Source: a virus
IMG/VR virus record: IMGVR_UViG_3300045911_000047
Location: 1 to 53,671 of that record
Length of the DNA: 53,671 nt
Strand: one strand, 5' to 3'
Shown here: piece after piece, positions 32,001 through 40,491 of the stretch
How the letters are laid out: each line of letters starts with the position of its first letter
Numbering within the stretch: position 1 is the stretch's first letter
The notes under the pieces: generated by a model
Database searches by the model: none
What the model was told of the DNA's origin: nothing
The model's input: only the letters and a program-made list of their open reading frames with translations
Made by a program: the position numbers and the translations under genes

Positions 32001-32852
32001 CATCAGATCCGAAACTTTCCTAGCAACGCTAGAAGATGCTCCAAAACCGCCTTGAACAGCTTGGTCAGCAGCAGCACTCCGCCCTGTTAATTCAAACGCA
32101 CGGTCTTCTATTTCATCTGGAAGTCTACCTTTAGCTAAGGTTTGTGCTCTTTGTGTCTGTTCTGCAAGAGCTTCTCGTGTGCCTGGCATCGCTGCATCAA
32201 TCTGAGAAGTACGCTGCAATTGATTAAATATGTTATCAATAGCAGTTTCCCTTCTAGCTAAAGCAGCAGCGGCTGGAACAAAACTTTGCATCCCAGCAAG
32301 CTCAGTGTCTAACGTATCTAAAGCTAAACGTTGCGACATTTTGTAATTCTTAAGAAGTTCCTGCCTATTAAAATTTCCAAAAGCTTGTGCAAACTTTGGA
32401 ATGTCCATGGGGTCATATGGGGCTGGTTTTATGAGAAATGGGTTTGGATACAATGATGTTAGATTTGCCGGCACTGCTCCATACCCAATCTGACCCGGTG
32501 CTAATGGCCCTAGATTCTTAAGATCCTTATTAGGAGCCTCAAATACGGCAGATAAGCCCCCATCTTCAGTCCTATACTCTGTAGTAGGGTTTAATACTAT
32601 TGATTTCCTAGAGCCACCAAACTCTATATCAATAGGCTGACCATAATCAGCCTCAGTAAAATCTGGAAATGCCCACTGCATGGTGGGCTTTCCCTGATCT
32701 ACTCCCTTAGAGACCCCACCGACTTTCTCTGCAGGCACAGCAGTAATGACTCGACCATTTGGAAGATAAATTTTTGGTGGAGGAGAATTGACATCCGTCG
32801 TCAGGAACACTAAACCTTTTCTTCTGGTTGGACGAATTACAATCTTGGCCAT
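29091..32852 (-). CDS. Large internal-type virion protein (1253 aa)
   Basis: The first of three giant leftward genes. The product begins MAKIVIRPTRRKGL, has long helical segments with heptad-like patterns (for example around 160-240 and 400-425), a low-complexity Gly/Ala stretch at about 821-849, and a hydrophobic Ala/Gly segment soon after (TAIGMWNPYVAAAIAVTAIAGGAV). No enzyme motif is found. Size and position suit a component of the internal core or an ejected channel protein. No strong Shine-Dalgarno site precedes the start. Confidence 0.75.
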   Translation of the reverse strand: MAKIVIRPTRRKGLVFLTTDVNSPPPKIYLPNGRVITAVPAEKVGGVSKGVDQGKPTMQWAFPDFTEADYGQPIDIEFGGSRKSIVLNPTTEYRTEDGGLSAVFEAPNKDLKNLGPLAPGQIGYGAVPANLTSLYPNPFLIKPAPYDPMDIPKFAQAFGNFNRQELLKNYKMSQRLALDTLDTELAGMQSFVPAAAALARRETAIDNIFNQLQRTSQIDAAMPGTREALAEQTQRAQTLAKGRLPDEIEDRAFELTGRSAAADQAVQGGFGASSSVARKVSDLMSADRRLQLSEYGDKLLQSNITTRSQFELAPTAYSTAGSQIRVMPSQSASQLMGSQQQRLDAQTMISTIAASQLNTNERQFLANLIQRTNEFNANNINNFALGKFSYMANLAGAYAGALQTDINTILAIEQQRRYEEIAREYEKKARRSKDWATIGQIAGAFWNNFGDAIIGWFSGDQQSGFGTPDFDYFDPEQYNSRSDYKFGLNSDSGKYTLGPKLNLESQVSSTKYSPTSNTLIKSSGNLSKSFIKTFGNTKDIQKFSLQNYGKQALKVAGISNEERLGFKFSGYNAVGEPTYSYEEFAKGNSTFAGKSALDFWGEQIAQLIPFNTEDLTSWEGIKDTVGDISFINSLTSAASNNNYLGFLNLLKNKFNKPVIEWLSGIDPARIAKGDLTDAEKVQLEKLGQNSAGISGILGLANMFLNWGNMSTMQKGLALANNAMKLYHFADGTNLFSKQIMSPNGMFTGMNLGQAMDLISNGYNAHNLIKNWDQLNAIGKILGTGQTIQSIVRLADNLGLLSGSSSSAVSGLTAPTIESASRIAGGAGAAGGAGGAGGAGAAGGAGGAGATSGLQVAGGALSIASGLYTIYNSWGTGGVQGGIQGAIGAAGVSAGMTAIGMWNPYVAAAIAVTAIAGGAVHTGKSKEQLKRDLVRNVFKELGVTNDRGEFELPDGTIATIGKDGKSEQREVKDRSKFIGKDDRKLNPYDTDYTNDLDFMSSMFGITLSRVLSGAVATNVNQVGSQMGNALLANIGTGKELTKENFDKLITNARAIYAKAGIKSREDLYQLANLMFKEGRINQTQMISMHQTAEMLYGNKNYDYALNLMKGRNANINFEESKKYGIIITKDNKAVIQDKNDAYRLMYLREKYPEKYYEMYPDEDPIEIKELDNRITINRPDDLPIIYNKKRIKELEAKYRSKGVKSSPTYSTSREESDLNSVEAPDPRFTRRPKDAETSISGKRKLPPLMLRSVG
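30307..30387. repeat. Short-period GC-rich repeat encoding Gly/Ala
   Basis: CTCCCCCAG and GCGCCAG units alternate through this 81-base stretch, giving GGAG and GAAG peptide units on the minus strand. The composition is much more GC-rich than its surroundings. It is a flexible hinge in the 1253-aa virion protein and a likely slippage site. Confidence 0.8.
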
Positions 32853-32855
32853 AAC

Positions 32856-33809
32856 TTAAAATATAATGTTCTTAATTGAACCTCCTGCTAATGGTACAAA
32901 CATCTCTACAGGTTTACCATTATTTACATTCTTAGTCTCATTTTCCCTAATTATTATATCTCTTAATTGAGTATCCTTCGCTATAGCAGTCTCAGGATTA
33001 TTATTATAATTAGAGTATATAGCCTGTGCTGCTAGGGACAAAGCATAAAGATTATCAAAAGGGATAAGATCATTGTCTGAATAATATTCTTTAAGGCGTA
33101 TTCTTCCTAAGACCTCTACCCTAGCATTAGGAGCACAAGCTATCTTGATCTTATAACGCCTATACTTAGGATATTGCTCAAATGGAGAATAATCAGAGAG
33201 GAATCCTTTCTCTAGCCCTTTTATCCAATATAATTGCACATAACCGTTGGTCTTAGTTTTCACTACCTCAGTTATCTTAGAGAAAGCAACATGAGAGACT
33301 CGAATCTGACCTTTCCGAATGGATAGATATTCTCCTACAAGCTGTTCCCCCTTATGATCCGTTATTACCTCTCGACCAGTAGCATCTAGTCCTTTGATTA
33401 TTACATGAGCATTGGGGTCTTCCTCGCAGATCGATTGAACCCCAACATTAGCTACTCCCGGAATATCATAAGCTGTAGGGACATAATTAGGCTCCTCTAA
33501 TACCGCATTGGCTGGGATACAATCTGATAGATCCGAGTACCCATACCACTCAAACCAACGATCCCAAGAAGAAGCTATAGCACCATCAATCTTTACCTTC
33601 AGTATGCTTTCTAACTCATAAGGTACAGTAAAGGAACCATTAACCGCATTGAATACAAATTTGCGTAGATTACCATATTGCCCACTTATGAGCATGTAAT
33701 CTAGTACTTCACGTAGGAATAAGGCTACCTCAGCATTAGAGGCACATTTACCGCCCCTACCTGCCCATTGAGCGACTCGTTTCTTGGCATCACCAAAAGT
33801 TATAGCCAT
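32856..33809 (-). CDS. Putative tail or head-tail connector protein (317 aa)
   Basis: A 317-residue structural protein. The order (nozzle-like protein, small proteins, this gene, then giant internal proteins) and the content suggest a connector or tail-tube component, comparable in role to T7 gp11, but I see no decisive motif. It begins FGDAKKRVAQWAGRGG and has predicted helices at the N-terminus (VALFLREVLDYMLISGQYG), with beta-rich middle parts such as HVIIKGLDATGREV. AAAGGG precedes the start at a usable distance. Confidence in the exact role is modest. Confidence 0.6.
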   Translation of the reverse strand: MAITFGDAKKRVAQWAGRGGKCASNAEVALFLREVLDYMLISGQYGNLRKFVFNAVNGSFTVPYELESILKVKIDGAIASSWDRWFEWYGYSDLSDCIPANAVLEEPNYVPTAYDIPGVANVGVQSICEEDPNAHVIIKGLDATGREVITDHKGEQLVGEYLSIRKGQIRVSHVAFSKITEVVKTKTNGYVQLYWIKGLEKGFLSDYSPFEQYPKYRRYKIKIACAPNARVEVLGRIRLKEYYSDNDLIPFDNLYALSLAAQAIYSNYNNNPETAIAKDTQLRDIIIRENETKNVNNGKPVEMFVPLAGGSIKNIIF

Positions 33810-33815
33810 TGGTGA

Positions 33816-33968
33816 TTACCCTTTCTTTCTTATTACACCACGTACTACTACCTGAGTGTTCTTAGATTGAGCCTGATTAGTGGCACTATTGCTAGTGCCA
33901 TTATTACTTGGCTGCTGAGGCTGAGGCTGTTGTTGCATTAGTGCTCCCAATTTCTTACAAGAGCACAT
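33816..33968 (-). CDS. Short Cys-tagged, Gln/Pro-rich protein (50 aa)
   Basis: ATG 33968 is chosen; it follows the stop of the upstream gene by 4 bases and gives the opening MCSCKKLGAL. A Gln/Pro/Asn low-complexity middle (MQQQPQPQQPSNNG) precedes a basic C-terminus. The Cys tag resembles that of several other virion proteins here. Function unknown; likely a minor structural protein. Confidence 0.5.
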   Translation of the reverse strand: MCSCKKLGALMQQQPQPQQPSNNGTSNSATNQAQSKNTQVVVRGVIRKKG

Positions 33969-33972
33969 ATAG

Positions 33973-34212
33973 CTAAGAATTAGCCTGATTAATGCACACA
34001 CCAGCTGCCTTAACAAACTCTAATTGTTTATAAGGCGCTGAAGTAGTCAAAGATTGATTCTGCGGTACTAATGCATTAGGGAAAGACAATCTCTTTCCAT
34101 CAGCATACCAATAACCATAGAAAGGTAGCATGAATCCTGCATTAGCTCCAGCATAACCATCCCTAGTAGCTAACTTTGGGAGTTCGCATAAAGGTAACAA
34201 ATTAAGTGCCAT
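33973..34212 (-). CDS. Small structural-block protein (79 aa)
   Basis: A 79-residue protein starting MALNLLPLCELPKLATRDG, with an AAGGAG ribosome site. The middle is aromatic (FMLPFYGYWYADGKRLSF). No membrane helix or known motif. It is spaced 2 bases from the upstream gene in the late block, so probably a virion or assembly component. Confidence 0.6.
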   Translation of the reverse strand: MALNLLPLCELPKLATRDGYAGANAGFMLPFYGYWYADGKRLSFPNALVPQNQSLTTSAPYKQLEFVKAAGVCINQANS

Positions 34213-34214
34213 AA

Positions 34215-34424
34215 TTATCTCCTTGCCCCATTATTAGGCCTACGCTCAGACCATGGATTATCCACAAACCCTTGCACAGGCTCAGTTTTCATAGCTTTCA
34301 TTTTATTAGACCCAATGCCTTCTACAAACTTAAGCTCAGGTACTTTGTTATAAGTATGTCCACTTGAGGTAATTCCTGCTCGAAATTTCTTCAAATGAAC
34401 TTCTTCATCAAATTCTTCAACCAT
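34215..34424 (-). CDS. Small structural-block protein (69 aa)
   Basis: A 69-residue charged protein beginning MVEEFDEEVHLKKF, with AGGAGA upstream. No recognised domain. It lies in a run of four small genes between the nozzle-like gene and the connector candidate, and its reading frame is preserved between good ribosome sites. Confidence 0.6.
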   Translation of the reverse strand: MVEEFDEEVHLKKFRAGITSSGHTYNKVPELKFVEGIGSNKMKAMKTEPVQGFVDNPWSERRPNNGARR

Positions 34425-34471
34425 AGACTAAAAATCTCCTATGAAAGAATTATATAAGAATATCTAAGATT

Positions 34472-34921
34472 CTAAAAGCCACTAAAAGTAACTGCAAAAT
34501 AACTATATGGCCCAGCTCCTGCAGGGTAATAGAAACTTTTAATATGGTTAACTTGAGCAATCGTGAAATTCGGATTATTTGAATCCACTAACTGGAACCC
34601 AACAGGGACATTGTTACTATCTCCATACATCCAGATCACCTGATTAGGAGCAGGAATTACCTGAGCCCATGTGGTGCCAGTGAACATGTAAATGCCCGTG
34701 AAGGTTCCAGAGTTTGAGAGTCTAAACCAAACTGAGTTCCTCTCAGTAGATTGCGGTTGTGCATTAGAGACTATTACATTGGTAATTGTATTAGGAATAA
34801 CAGCCTTAAAGTTTTGCTCTATTGCTTTCAATAACTCTGAGGTACTACTGAAGCAAAAATCATCAGCTAGCCCTACACTCCTAAGATTTGCTAAGGTTAC
34901 ATCTACATCTTCGGTTGACAT
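34472..34921 (-). CDS. Hypothetical structural protein (149 aa)
   Basis: ATG 34921 is chosen because GGAGG lies eight bases upstream; an upstream TTG at 34936 would place that site inside the gene. The product MSTEDVDVTLANLRSV has a helical N-terminus and a beta-rich C-terminus (SVWFRLSNSGTFTGIYMFTG, WMYGDSNN), like small head or tail decoration proteins. It overlaps the nozzle-like gene by 19 bases. Confidence 0.65.
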   Translation of the reverse strand: MSTEDVDVTLANLRSVGLADDFCFSSTSELLKAIEQNFKAVIPNTITNVIVSNAQPQSTERNSVWFRLSNSGTFTGIYMFTGTTWAQVIPAPNQVIWMYGDSNNVPVGFQLVDSNNPNFTIAQVNHIKSFYYPAGAGPYSYFAVTFSGF

Positions 34922-36729
34922 TCTGGTATCCTCCAATCAGTATCACAATCAGCACAAATGGTTATTGCTGGGTAGCCCCCACAATCGGTCTCTGTAACAT
35001 TCATAGGCAATTCCGAGGCCATTATTAGAAATTCCTCTAGTTCCCAATAAATCCCCTCAATCTCAAATAGTAATTGTACCCTGTTAAACGTATCATAGGT
35101 CTCTAAGGTCACGGGGTTGCAACCCGGATCCTCTGGAGACCCTAGCATAATCTCCCTAAGATCATGAGGGGAGAAATTAAAACAAGTAAGATCCCCTTCA
35201 CAATACCTATAAGGAGCTTCATGCGTAAATTCCCTCCAAAGAATGAAGGTACTTCCATGACTTGGCTTATAACTTATCCTAAGTCGAAAATTTCCTTTAA
35301 TCTTGGAGATCCCAAGTATTATCTGATTTAGCACCTTTGGTTGGAAAGGGGTTTGAAAAGAGTATTCCCTAGTATAAATCTTTGATCTAATCTGTCGCGG
35401 CTTACCTTTGACTATATCATAGCTCAGATCTGATCTAAGCTCCCACAAGGTATTTATGCCAGATTCCTTAGATATAATAAAACATCTATTATCATTCTGA
35501 ACAATATCCATCGGCCTACAGCTAACCCTAATACCTGCCCATGCAGGGAAACTATCTTTACCTAAGGTAGCTATGCTATCTAACTCTAAGACCCCAAAGC
35601 CCCCAAAGGCATAATCAAATGTTTGCTTATAATCTGTAGTCTGAGCCAAAGTTCTAAAGGGGTTTATAGTAAAAAGCACCTTATTCTTGTAATAGGCCAT
35701 TGTAGAGAATCTAAGTAACTCTAAGGGAGGATCCCCTATGTAATTCTGCATCTCCTTTGAGATAGCAGATCTACTCCATTTCCCTAGATCCTCCCTAGAC
35801 ATAGAAAGGGAATAAACAAACCCATCTGCTCCTATAAAGAATAGATCAGCATTTACATTGCAGAATGCTCTAGGGCCTACAATACCTGTACCATACAAGA
35901 ACACACTTCCAAACTGGCTAGCTTCCCACTGATTCCTAGGTAGATTCGTTTGATATGAATAGATAGCATTGATCGTTGATACTAACAAAGGGCCAATGCC
36001 TGTAGATCTATCTACAACCTGCAGGAACGTCATAGCTGTTATAGGATCATTATTGTAATTGGTAGAGAGCTGGAATATCTGTCCAAAATATGGAGCAAGA
36101 AGAACCTCCTCAAAGGTCACAGGCCCATCAGGAAATCCTACAGCAGCAGGATCTCCTGCAGTAAACTCATTACCTGCATTTGCAATAAAAAGTCTATTCT
36201 GGTTATATGTTCCAAGAACTGATCTAGGAACCTCTAACTTATTAGGATCAGCCCTCTTGGCAGTAAGACCCTCTATGATCACTGGATACGCAGGAAAATC
36301 AAAGATAACAATGAAACGACCAGCAGCACTCCAGTTTATCCTAGGATGTAGCTCATTTAGCTTACTTCCATCAGATATCTCTACTACAGTTACTTCTCCT
36401 GTACCTTGATTATAAAAGAATATAACTCCTGAGATAATAATTATTAAGAAAGATTCCGTTCCTACAGAATACGGGATAATCGCCTGATATTTTCCATAAC
36501 GAAAGATACTTTCATAACTTCTAGTATCTCCATTAGGAAACTCAAAGAATCCGTAGATATCTAAAGATTTCTCCTCTAGGCCATAAGGAGGGGATATTGC
36601 ACCATCTTTGGTAGATACATTAACCCCAGCATAGTACGCATTCTCAGGTATCTTATGTGGGACTAAGGCCGCATTCTGGCCACCTGAGAAATCTGCTGAA
36701 CCATCCTGAAGCACACTAATCAACCCCAA
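34903..36729 (-). CDS. Nozzle-like tail protein (608 aa)
   Basis: A 608-residue beta-rich protein with the style of podovirus tail-tube or nozzle proteins (T7 gp12-like): repeated short strands of the type FIVIFDFPAYPVI, LFIANAG, FGQIFQLSTNYNNDPITAMTFL with beta-propeller-like spacing. A Cys-rich C-terminus (TETDCGGYPAITICADCDTDW) may hold metal or disulfides. Position just upstream of the connector candidate supports a tail assignment. It overlaps the preceding gene by 14 bases. Exact role is inferred from layout and fold style. Confidence 0.7.
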   Translation of the reverse strand: MGLISVLQDGSADFSGGQNAALVPHKIPENAYYAGVNVSTKDGAISPPYGLEEKSLDIYGFFEFPNGDTRSYESIFRYGKYQAIIPYSVGTESFLIIIISGVIFFYNQGTGEVTVVEISDGSKLNELHPRINWSAAGRFIVIFDFPAYPVIIEGLTAKRADPNKLEVPRSVLGTYNQNRLFIANAGNEFTAGDPAAVGFPDGPVTFEEVLLAPYFGQIFQLSTNYNNDPITAMTFLQVVDRSTGIGPLLVSTINAIYSYQTNLPRNQWEASQFGSVFLYGTGIVGPRAFCNVNADLFFIGADGFVYSLSMSREDLGKWSRSAISKEMQNYIGDPPLELLRFSTMAYYKNKVLFTINPFRTLAQTTDYKQTFDYAFGGFGVLELDSIATLGKDSFPAWAGIRVSCRPMDIVQNDNRCFIISKESGINTLWELRSDLSYDIVKGKPRQIRSKIYTREYSFQTPFQPKVLNQIILGISKIKGNFRLRISYKPSHGSTFILWREFTHEAPYRYCEGDLTCFNFSPHDLREIMLGSPEDPGCNPVTLETYDTFNRVQLLFEIEGIYWELEEFLIMASELPMNVTETDCGGYPAITICADCDTDWRIPECQPKM

Positions 36730-38176
36730 TTACAAAGAATAAACCTCTTACTCCTAGGGTACTACCTCCTCCATACTTCAATCCATAATTTATATCATTT
36801 GCTAGATCAGAGACACTACGAATAGAAGCTCTAATCCTAAAAGATGATACTTGAGTATTGGTAAAGGAATACACTAACCCAAAAGATGGCTCTATATTAT
36901 GAGGTCTAGTAGCTGCACTATCATTTTGATTACGCAGGTACACATATTGCTCTTGTAAATTACTCTGATTATCTGAGGTTGGAAGGATACGGTCTATCTC
37001 AACCCTTGCTCCTATAACCCCAGCTGCAGGGGTGCTAGGCTGAGCAGGTGGAGGCGGGGTTGCAGGCCCAATCCTACAATTAGCTTGTCCAATTAATATA
37101 ATATAAACTATATAATTCCTGCCCAATGGGGGCGTGATTGTTAACACAGAACTCCAAGCAGTATTATAGGTTTGTCCCGGCTCTACAAAAGGAACAGAAG
37201 AGTCTGAGACTATCAATTCATAGGCTTGAGGAACATACTTAGGAATAGTTCTAATGACTCCGCTAGCAGAACAGTAGATAGGAGATCCATTTGTATCAGG
37301 GCCTGAATAGGACAAGGAAGGGTCACCCCATATCCCAGAGACATTCACTGAAGGGGTAAAGGTATTTGGATCAATCCTTAAACCACACCCAGCAGGTTTA
37401 AAAATCCCAGCCTTATTTGAGTGATTCCCTATTAAGAATGATGGAGAATCTGGAACTGTAAGTGGTGCAGATACCCCTTCCTTACATACTATTACTGGCC
37501 CAGAGTCTACAGGATCTACAGCACAAGGATTCCTACTAAGAAGTATTACTCTGTTCTGACATCTACCAAACTGATCTAATCCATATACAGGAGTCCCGGG
37601 AATAGCTCCTTCCCCTTTATTTATAATCGTAACTACATTATTTGGCTTAATTGTTTGAAGTAAATATATAGCTGAACCAATCTGGATATAATTCCCAGCA
37701 ATTAAACCCTCTACAGAAGTCAAGGTAATATCTACAGGAGTGTTCAAAGGAGGAGCAGTAAAGTCTAGCTTTACACATACTCCTGTGTTTAACACATCCT
37801 CACAACATGGAGGATCCGTGACTATGAATGTGGTACATTTTGGAACACTGGTTCCCGGAGCAGCATTGTCCACTAAGCATGGATTAGTAATGGTTATTGT
37901 TTGCTTCTCTGTATCAACAGATACAATCTCAAAATACCCAAAAGAACTATTCCAAAGATAGGAACCGGGAGACGCTCCATAAAGTCCGGGCACAGAGATT
38001 ACTGCAGATCCGCCACAGGTCGGAATATTCCATGCTGAGGTTATCTGAATACCTAATGAATATTGAGGGACATAGGTAACGTTACAATGATCCTCCTTGC
38101 ACATTATCCCACTTAGATAATATGGCTCTGGGGTAGCATGACAAACACACGGATTCTTATTGCAAGAACAGCTCAT
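36716..38176 (-). CDS. Cys-tagged structural protein (486 aa), paralogue of the next gene
   Basis: A beta-rich virion protein opening MSCSCNKNPCVC, a dense Cys tag. It holds a repeated module: NIPTCGGSAVISV, PGSYLWNSSFGYFEI, then PGTSVPKCTTFIV, which also occurs in the 233-aa protein at 38173. Such modules are frequent in phage fibre and baseplate-like proteins. A late part has PATPPPPAQPSTPAAG as a linker. The C-terminal half resembles a receptor-binding or decoration domain. No enzyme motif. Confidence 0.7.
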   Translation of the reverse strand: MSCSCNKNPCVCHATPEPYYLSGIMCKEDHCNVTYVPQYSLGIQITSAWNIPTCGGSAVISVPGLYGASPGSYLWNSSFGYFEIVSVDTEKQTITITNPCLVDNAAPGTSVPKCTTFIVTDPPCCEDVLNTGVCVKLDFTAPPLNTPVDITLTSVEGLIAGNYIQIGSAIYLLQTIKPNNVVTIINKGEGAIPGTPVYGLDQFGRCQNRVILLSRNPCAVDPVDSGPVIVCKEGVSAPLTVPDSPSFLIGNHSNKAGIFKPAGCGLRIDPNTFTPSVNVSGIWGDPSLSYSGPDTNGSPIYCSASGVIRTIPKYVPQAYELIVSDSSVPFVEPGQTYNTAWSSVLTITPPLGRNYIVYIILIGQANCRIGPATPPPPAQPSTPAAGVIGARVEIDRILPTSDNQSNLQEQYVYLRNQNDSAATRPHNIEPSFGLVYSFTNTQVSSFRIRASIRSVSDLANDINYGLKYGGGSTLGVRGLFFVIGVD

Positions 38177-38874
38177 ACACCTCTATAGATAATAGATAAC
38201 ATTAAGGTATTAGCCCCAGCGGCGTAGGCTCCAGAATTATCTATCCTTATTGTACCTTCATTAGCTAGAGCAAGTCTTCTATTTACAGAGACCACTGCAT
38301 AATTATGGCTTGGAGAGTTTAAGGTACCATGCCCTATTAGGATATTAGGAACAGCTCCAAAAACAGTAACAGGCAGATTAATATACAATTCTGTACCAGA
38401 CCCAGCCAAGGTAAAGTCTATATGCATCCTAAGAGATACATCCTTAGTTACATTATTAACGGAATATTCTGAGAGATTAAACACTATCCCAGAGGCAGCT
38501 AGGGTTCCATTGCCCGTTATGGCAGTAGTCCAGTTATTCCAGCCAGAGAACGCTGGCGGCCCTGCTAGTACAAACATAGTGCTAGCAGGCACTACAGTTC
38601 CCGGAGGTGGATTGACTGCTTGACATTCATTAACAACCACCATCTCTCCAGTTACAGCATTAAAAGAAGTTATCTTTAGATATCCGTATGTAGGACTATA
38701 AAGGTAGCTTCCAACAGATACGTTCTTTAGATTTGCAAATGTGAGTACAGCAGTGGAATTGCATGCAGGCAGATTAAAAGAGTTCTGAACTACAAGAGCG
38801 CCACACACTGTTGCACAATTTGTAGTAGATACGCATGTAGTTACTATATTACTATTGCACCCACAATTACTCAT
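38173..38874 (-). CDS. Cys-tagged structural protein (233 aa)
   Basis: Opens MSNCGCNSN with further Cys pairs. Residues 30-105 carry the same module as the 486-aa gene: NLPACNSTAVLTF, VGSYLYSPTYGYLKI, PPGTVVPASTMFVL. The rest is beta-rich and hydrophobic in the manner of a fibre knob (NVTKDVSLRMHIDFTLAGSG). It overlaps its neighbours by 4 bases on each side. Structural component of tail or head; exact place unknown. Confidence 0.7.
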   Translation of the reverse strand: MSNCGCNSNIVTTCVSTTNCATVCGALVVQNSFNLPACNSTAVLTFANLKNVSVGSYLYSPTYGYLKITSFNAVTGEMVVVNECQAVNPPPGTVVPASTMFVLAGPPAFSGWNNWTTAITGNGTLAASGIVFNLSEYSVNNVTKDVSLRMHIDFTLAGSGTELYINLPVTVFGAVPNILIGHGTLNSPSHNYAVVSVNRRLALANEGTIRIDNSGAYAAGANTLMLSIIYRGV

Positions 38875-39239
38875 AAGTCCTCTATTAACATATAATCTTT
38901 CTTTATAACATCTAATAACTTAGATAATGTATTCCTACTTTCCCTTACAGAGTTACCATGTCGCACCCCTACCAAGATACACCCTTCAGTATCTGCCACA
39001 GTGTTCCCAGCATGGATTAGTATCCCAGATCTACCTTTGACCTCAGATACAGCAATACATTTTCCATGCCTAGATGATAATATAGATTCTACAGGATAAA
39101 TACCTAAAGGAATACAGGATATATTCTGCGCATTCTGTCTCCAAGGTAATTCCAAGGTGTCACAAAAGTAATGCCCGTCTACGATTAGTACGCCTAAGGT
39201 CTCAGTATTGGATCGTTTGTACCTAAAAATTCTAAGCAC
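38871..39239 (-). CDS. DUF5675-family protein, candidate peptidoglycan enzyme
   Basis: A 122-residue protein with the DUF5675 pattern: ETLGVLIVDGHYFCDTLELPWR near the start, CIPLGIYPV, and GILIHAGNTVADTEGCILVG. The spaced His and Cys in that last motif resemble an L,D-transpeptidase-like active site, which is why a cell-wall role is suspected for the family; activity is unproven. It lies among virion structural genes and has no signal peptide. It is one candidate for the missing endolysin. Confidence 0.75.
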   Translation of the reverse strand: MLRIFRYKRSNTETLGVLIVDGHYFCDTLELPWRQNAQNISCIPLGIYPVESILSSRHGKCIAVSEVKGRSGILIHAGNTVADTEGCILVGVRHGNSVRESRNTLSKLLDVIKKDYMLIEDL

Positions 39240-39546
39240 TACAAACCTGCGTATTAGTAGGGGTTATCCCAGTCACTATTGAATTAGTATTCTCATTTAT
39301 ATACGTAACGATAAAAGACGTAGGCGGTAGTTGTGCGGTATCAAACCACCGAATAACTTGGATTCTATCCCCTACAGAACCCCAAGCCCCAGCTACAGTA
39401 ACAGTTAGGCAGCTAGTTATGGGCACTAAGGATTGTTTACAGAGGATCTGTTGTAAAAGACAAACGACATCCGAGCAACATCGCTCTAACTCTGAGCTTT
39501 GCTTAGTGCACCCAAGATCTTTAACACCAAAAGAGGCAACAACCAC
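39232..39546 (-). CDS. Cys-rich small structural-block protein (104 aa)
   Basis: Starts at GTG 39546, supported by GGAGG six bases upstream. The N-terminus has CTKQSSELERCCSDVVCLLQQILC, similar to the CC plus LQxxLC pattern near the start of the 436-aa protein at 40492. The C-terminal half is a beta sandwich-like region. Function unknown, probably a virion accessory protein. Confidence 0.6.
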   Translation of the reverse strand: MVVASFGVKDLGCTKQSSELERCCSDVVCLLQQILCKQSLVPITSCLTVTVAGAWGSVGDRIQVIRWFDTAQLPPTSFIVTYINENTNSIVTGITPTNTQVCSA

Positions 39547-39595
39547 AAAAATCCTCCGTAATACATTGTATCCTAAAGCCTATATTAGCCCAATA

Positions 39596-39781
39596 CTATT
39601 CTTTAGTTTTATTCTTAGCCCACTGCCTTGGAGTGAATACCAATTCCTCAAACTGATCGTCTGTATGGAATGTGACAGTGACCGAGACATCCAAGAAATC
39701 AGCAAACTCTTGAACATCATCCTTGAATATTTCTAATTCTTTCTTTATCTTTGCTAAAGCTATTTCCTCTTTATTTCCCAT
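39596..39781 (-). CDS. Small charged protein (61 aa)
   Basis: ATG 39781 is chosen because GGAGG lies eight bases upstream; the longer frame to 39808 would overlap the previous gene. The product MGNKEEIALAKIKKEL is a likely helix with alternating charges, then a beta part (VSVTVTFHTDDQFEEL). No family recognised. Confidence 0.6.
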   Translation of the reverse strand: MGNKEEIALAKIKKELEIFKDDVQEFADFLDVSVTVTFHTDDQFEELVFTPRQWAKNKTKE

Positions 39782-39794
39782 ATCTGTACCCTCC

Positions 39795-40490
39795 CTAACT
39801 AACACCACACAATGGTAATAAATTTACACCACTTGGTGGCGCTGAATCAATTAAAGCATACTCTAGGAAAGCGCTATTCTTATTAGCTCCAGTAAAAGTT
39901 ACTGACATCGTATTAGAAGAAGGTGTGCCTAGATCCCCATCAGAAGATACCATTCCTATGGTATTATAAGCTTGGATCTCATTCTGGGTTGTTACCCCTC
40001 CAGAATACGCTGTAGCTACAGAGTTATCCTGTGCTCCAGTGTATGCATAAAATCCTACTAACTTACAATTAGGATTCGATGTAGGGCCTATAGGATTATT
40101 ACTTTGTGGCGAGCCGCCACTAGCTGTTCCAGTAACAGAGGAGTCTAGGTATGTAGGAGATGCTACACCTGAATAAACCCTAGCATGTATAACATAATTA
40201 TAGGATCCAGATAAGATTGGCCCACTTATAGTAGTAGATGCTCCTGCAAAGGCGCTTATTACAATAAAAGATTGAATTTGTATCCCAGCAGAGTTTACAG
40301 ATGAAAGGAAATCAGTATACGTATTACCTAAGGTATCACTGGGAGAGCCTGCCACAGGAACTAAGATAGGAGCAGGCAAGGCATAGGTGTACATTATCAG
40401 ATCTCCAACAGCTATTGAATTAGACAAGGTAATACTAGGATTAGTTCCACTTCCTGTATTAGTTGCTGTTTGAGTTAATACTATTGCCAC
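39795..40490 (-). CDS. Beta-rich structural protein (231 aa)
   Basis: A 231-residue Ser/Thr/Ala-rich protein, MAIVLTQTATNTGSGTNPSI, with predicted beta strands throughout and almost no charged residues, as in small decoration or fibre-knob proteins. It is separated by one base from the 436-aa gene in the same direction. No known motif. Confidence 0.65.
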   Translation of the reverse strand: MAIVLTQTATNTGSGTNPSITLSNSIAVGDLIMYTYALPAPILVPVAGSPSDTLGNTYTDFLSSVNSAGIQIQSFIVISAFAGASTTISGPILSGSYNYVIHARVYSGVASPTYLDSSVTGTASGGSPQSNNPIGPTSNPNCKLVGFYAYTGAQDNSVATAYSGGVTTQNEIQAYNTIGMVSSDGDLGTPSSNTMSVTFTGANKNSAFLEYALIDSAPPSGVNLLPLCGVS

Positions 40491-40491
40491 A

